Positions 61,672 through 64,000 of a DNA stretch of 64,000 bases are shown piece after piece (position 1 is the stretch's first letter; every line of letters starts with the position of its first letter). A program made the translations under genes and the position numbers. Below the pieces are notes generated by a model. It made no database searches. It saw only the letters and a list, made by a program, of their open reading frames with translations, and was not told where the DNA came from. The stretch is from an uncultured Flavobacteriaceae bacterium (GTDB lineage: Bacteria > Bacteroidota > Bacteroidia > Flavobacteriales > Flavobacteriaceae), in contig CANLUS010000008.1 of assembly GCA_947494325.1 (NCBI GenBank), positions 1-64,000 on the forward strand, written 5' to 3'.

Positions 61672-63503
61672 ACAAGACAGTTAATATAAATCTAGGAGGA
61701 ATCTTTTTTCATATTGATGAAGTCGCTTATCAAAAACTAAAAAGATATATAGACGCGATCCGAAGATCATTAAGTGATGATCCCAAAGGAAGAGATGAAA
61801 TAATTTCTGATATCGAATTACGTATTGGAGAATTATTGTCTGAACGTGTGAAAGATGTACGTCAAGTGGTGAGCGAATCTGATATTGATGAGGTTATTGG
61901 TGTGATGGGGCAGCCCGAAGATTATCTGGTTGATGAAGAACTCTTTACTGAAGAAACGAAAAGAAGTTACAGAAGTTCATCTAGTAGAAATAAAACGTCT
62001 GGTAAAAAACTATTTAGAGATGGAGATGATAAGTTTTTAGGAGGTGTTGCTTCCGGAATTGCCTACTATTTCGATGTGGATGTTATTTGGATTAGAATTG
62101 CATTGATAGTTGCCGTTTTTGCGGGGTTTGGTTCTGGACTCTTAATCTATATAATTTTATGGATACTATTACCAGAAGCTAAAACAACTGCAGATAAATT
62201 GCAGATGGAAGGCGAACCTGTAAATATTAGCAATATAGAAAAACGTGTACGAGCTGAATTCGAAGATGCTTCTTCTCGCGTTAGAGATGCTGCCAATGAG
62301 GTGAGCACGAAAGTAAAAGAAGGAATGGATAACGTATCAGATTCCTTAAAAAAAAAACGAGTAAGCAGTAGTTCAGCTAAATCAGGTATTCAAGAATTTG
62401 TAGAAGTTATCGGCAATATCATTGTTACCTTTTTCAAAATTATCGGTAAGTTCATTGGAATTATCTTAGTCTTAACAGCAGTAGTAGCTTTAATAGCGCT
62501 AATTATTAGTTTGTTTACAGCAGGAGCCGTCGATTTTATGGGCTTCGAGGGCTTTTTTGATGAAGATTTCTATATCATGAATCCTCTAGGGATATCTGGC
62601 TGGTTAATTTCATTATTAGCACTTGTACTAGGTGGCATTCCATTACTGATGCTCTTCTTTTTAGGACTCTTTATTATTTCTGGCGATTCAAAAACGATTA
62701 GCAGAACAGGTAAATTTGTGTTGCTAGGAATATGGTTAATTGCATTGCTATCAACAATTTATTTAGGATTAAGACAAGGAGCCGAATTTGCTAGAGAAGG
62801 TACGGTGACCGAACAGAAAGATATGAACCTAATTGATTCAGATACCCTCAATATCAAGGTTATTGATGATCGTAATTTTTCAGGTGGAGATAGTATGCAT
62901 AGTAAGTTCGGATTTAGATATGTATATGACGAAAACGACGATAGAAAGTTTTACTATACTGATGTTCGGTTCGATGTACGTGTATCGGATAGTACCGAAA
63001 CATACCTAAAAGTAAGAAAGCGAGGTCAAGGAAGAAATAGAAATAAAGCGAAAGAAAATGCGAGGAGAATTCACTATGATTTTAAAATTAAGGATAATAA
63101 TCTCTTGTTGAATGATTACTTTTTAACAGATACTAGATTCTCATTCATTGATAAAAAATTAGAGGTTATTATTTATGTTCCCAAGAGCAAAGTGGTGCGC
63201 TTCGATGAATCTACCAAAAATTTTATTAGTTATAGAATTAGAACATCCAACAACATGTACAATCGGAACATGGCTGATCAATTATTTGTAATGACAGAAG
63301 ACGGATTGAAATGTTTAGACTGTGAAAAAAATGAAAGCGAAAATGAATGGAAATATGAAGATAATAGTGACGTAAACAATGACGACGATGATGATGACAG
63401 TGATAATGATAATGAAAAAGAGGTTGAAGTCAAGAAGGAAGCGCCTCAAAGCGAAGAGGTACAAAGCGTAAAGGATAGCGTAACAATCGACACTATTAAC
63501 TAG
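61668..63503 (+). CDS. PspC domain membrane protein
   Basis: 611 aa. The N-terminal 100 residues form a helical domain (LKRYIDAIRRSLSDDPKGRDEI, ISDIELRIGELLSE) seen in front of many Bacteroidota PspC proteins. A PspC domain (about 112-170, DKFLGGVASGIAYYFDVD, ILLPE) follows, then an amphipathic segment, more membrane helices (about 255-370), and a soluble strand-rich domain to about 560. The C-terminal tail is very acidic (DDDDDDSDNDNE). A run of ten A inside codons at 62348-62357 is a possible slippage site. PspC responds to membrane stress in other bacteria; here with PadR, likely envelope sensing. Confidence 0.88.
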   Translation: MNKTVNINLGGIFFHIDEVAYQKLKRYIDAIRRSLSDDPKGRDEIISDIELRIGELLSERVKDVRQVVSESDIDEVIGVMGQPEDYLVDEELFTEETKRSYRSSSSRNKTSGKKLFRDGDDKFLGGVASGIAYYFDVDVIWIRIALIVAVFAGFGSGLLIYIILWILLPEAKTTADKLQMEGEPVNISNIEKRVRAEFEDASSRVRDAANEVSTKVKEGMDNVSDSLKKKRVSSSSAKSGIQEFVEVIGNIIVTFFKIIGKFIGIILVLTAVVALIALIISLFTAGAVDFMGFEGFFDEDFYIMNPLGISGWLISLLALVLGGIPLLMLFFLGLFIISGDSKTISRTGKFVLLGIWLIALLSTIYLGLRQGAEFAREGTVTEQKDMNLIDSDTLNIKVIDDRNFSGGDSMHSKFGFRYVYDENDDRKFYYTDVRFDVRVSDSTETYLKVRKRGQGRNRNKAKENARRIHYDFKIKDNNLLLNDYFLTDTRFSFIDKKLEVIIYVPKSKVVRFDESTKNFISYRIRTSNNMYNRNMADQLFVMTEDGLKCLDCEKNESENEWKYEDNSDVNNDDDDDDSDNDNEKEVEVKKEAPQSEEVQSVKDSVTIDTIN

Positions 63504-63560
63504 AGATTAATGAAACGTGCAATAAAGAAGATGCGTCTAACTAGTCTAAAACTAAATCGA

Positions 63561-64000
63561 ATGAAAAGGATACTATTTATTTTTATGCTACTACCTTTTT
63601 TAAGTATGTCTCAAGTTGAGAAATCTTCTAAACTATACAAGATATTAAAGGTTAATGATAGCCTTATTTTTAATGCAAGTTTTAATACCTGTAATTTGGA
63701 TGAACTGAAAACTTTAATTAATGACGATTTGGAATTTTATCATGATAAGGCAGGGCTTATAGAGGGAAAAGATACTTTTATTGAAAACACAAAAAATGGT
63801 TTGTGTAAGTCTCCAAATGAACTTAGGAGAGAGCTGAAGAAAGAAAGTCTCGAGGTATTTGCAATGCATGATAATAAAGGCAAATTATATGCGGCTATTC
63901 AGAAAGGAGTACATAGTTTTTATGAAAATGATAAGAAAGGAAGTACGGCTAAATTTACGCACTTATGGATTTTAAAAAAGGATCGTTGGTTTTTGAAAAG
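63561..64000 (+). CDS. secreted NTF2-like (DUF4440-type) protein, partial at window end
   Basis: Open to the last base, about 146 codons in the window. ATG at 63561 gives a signal peptide ending SMSQ; the ATG at 63510 adds 17 basic residues. The mature part (FNTCNLDELKTLINDDLEFYHDKAG, THLWILKKDRWFLK) has the SnoaL/NTF2-like pattern, where the cone-shaped fold often holds small ligands. Follows the PspC gene by 57 bp. It is probably nearly complete. Confidence 0.75.
   Translation, partial: MKRILFIFMLLPFLSMSQVEKSSKLYKILKVNDSLIFNASFNTCNLDELKTLINDDLEFYHDKAGLIEGKDTFIENTKNGLCKSPNELRRELKKESLEVFAMHDNKGKLYAAIQKGVHSFYENDKKGSTAKFTHLWILKKDRWFLK

Noticed and set aside
1-64000. tRNA, rRNA, CRISPR array, transposase or prophage
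   Set aside because: None seen on reading both strands; the only notable direct repeat is the 33-bp pair near the left edge.

Overview
This 64-kb window is low-GC chromosomal DNA of a Bacteroidota bacterium, most likely a marine member of the Flavobacteriaceae. The signs are a free-standing type IX secretion (T9SS) sorting-type domain, many DUF547, DUF5916, DUF4369 and PorT-type envelope proteins, the pyrR-pyrB-rnz and SPFH-Arc neighbourhoods, weak or absent Shine-Dalgarno sequences, and promoter cores of the Bacteroidota form TAnnTTTG. I see no rRNA, tRNA, CRISPR array, prophage, integrase or insertion sequence. Genes are densely packed and many overlap by 4-8 bases, so operons can be read with some confidence.

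Layout. (1) 1-4361: acyl-CoA dehydrogenase, HhH protein, Na+/alanine-type symporter, CoA-binding protein. (2) 4358-11465, minus strand: a likely six-gene operon with a FAD oxidoreductase, a membrane polyferredoxin, a MORN-like protein and three glycosyltransferases (DPM1-like, cellulose-synthase-like and GT-C). (3) 11670-17705, plus: DUF547 protein, barrel protein, GH113-like lipoprotein, small lipoprotein and two tandem, equal-length mini-Omp85 barrels. (4) 17702-24681, minus: an arsenosugar biosynthesis locus (AhpD-like protein, ArsS, rhodanese, DUF2064 protein, purine nucleoside phosphorylase, ArsM, then a sterol-desaturase-family protein, a DUF547 lipoprotein and a GT2). (5) 24824-27973, minus: pyrR-pyrB-STAS-like-T9SS domain-rnz. 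(6) 28132-34359, plus: TPR protein, two DUF368 transporters, aroE, DUF349 protein. (7) 34392-42419: fabH, PorT-like barrel, htpG, S9 peptidase, esterase, DUF1801 protein, VanX-like dipeptidase. (8) 42756-47272: a protein with kinase-like motifs directly upstream of pyruvate carboxylase. (9) 48256-50722: an SPFH (stomatin-like) operon with several very small genes ending in a ribbon-helix-helix protein. (10) 50773-57650: DUF5916 barrel, M14 peptidase, DUF819 carrier, DUF4369 lipoprotein. (11) 57688-59954, minus: a five-gene set from a YbjQ-like protein to a TIGR00266 protein. (12) 60138-64000: DUF4442 protein, then DUF4870, PadR and PspC genes and a truncated NTF2-like protein.

The clearest biological system is the arsenosugar locus. 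ArsM would methylate arsenite, ArsS would join dimethylarsenic to a 5'-deoxyadenosyl group, the nucleoside phosphorylase could remove adenine to leave an arsenoribose-1-phosphate, and the two TIGR0428x proteins could activate and transfer that sugar. A palindrome just upstream of the first gene is a candidate operator. Less expected candidates are the kinase-like protein in front of pyruvate carboxylase, several tiny membrane peptides encoded inside operons (20, 23, 41 and 59 codons), and the twin mini-Omp85 barrels. All family calls come from reading motifs; no database search was run.
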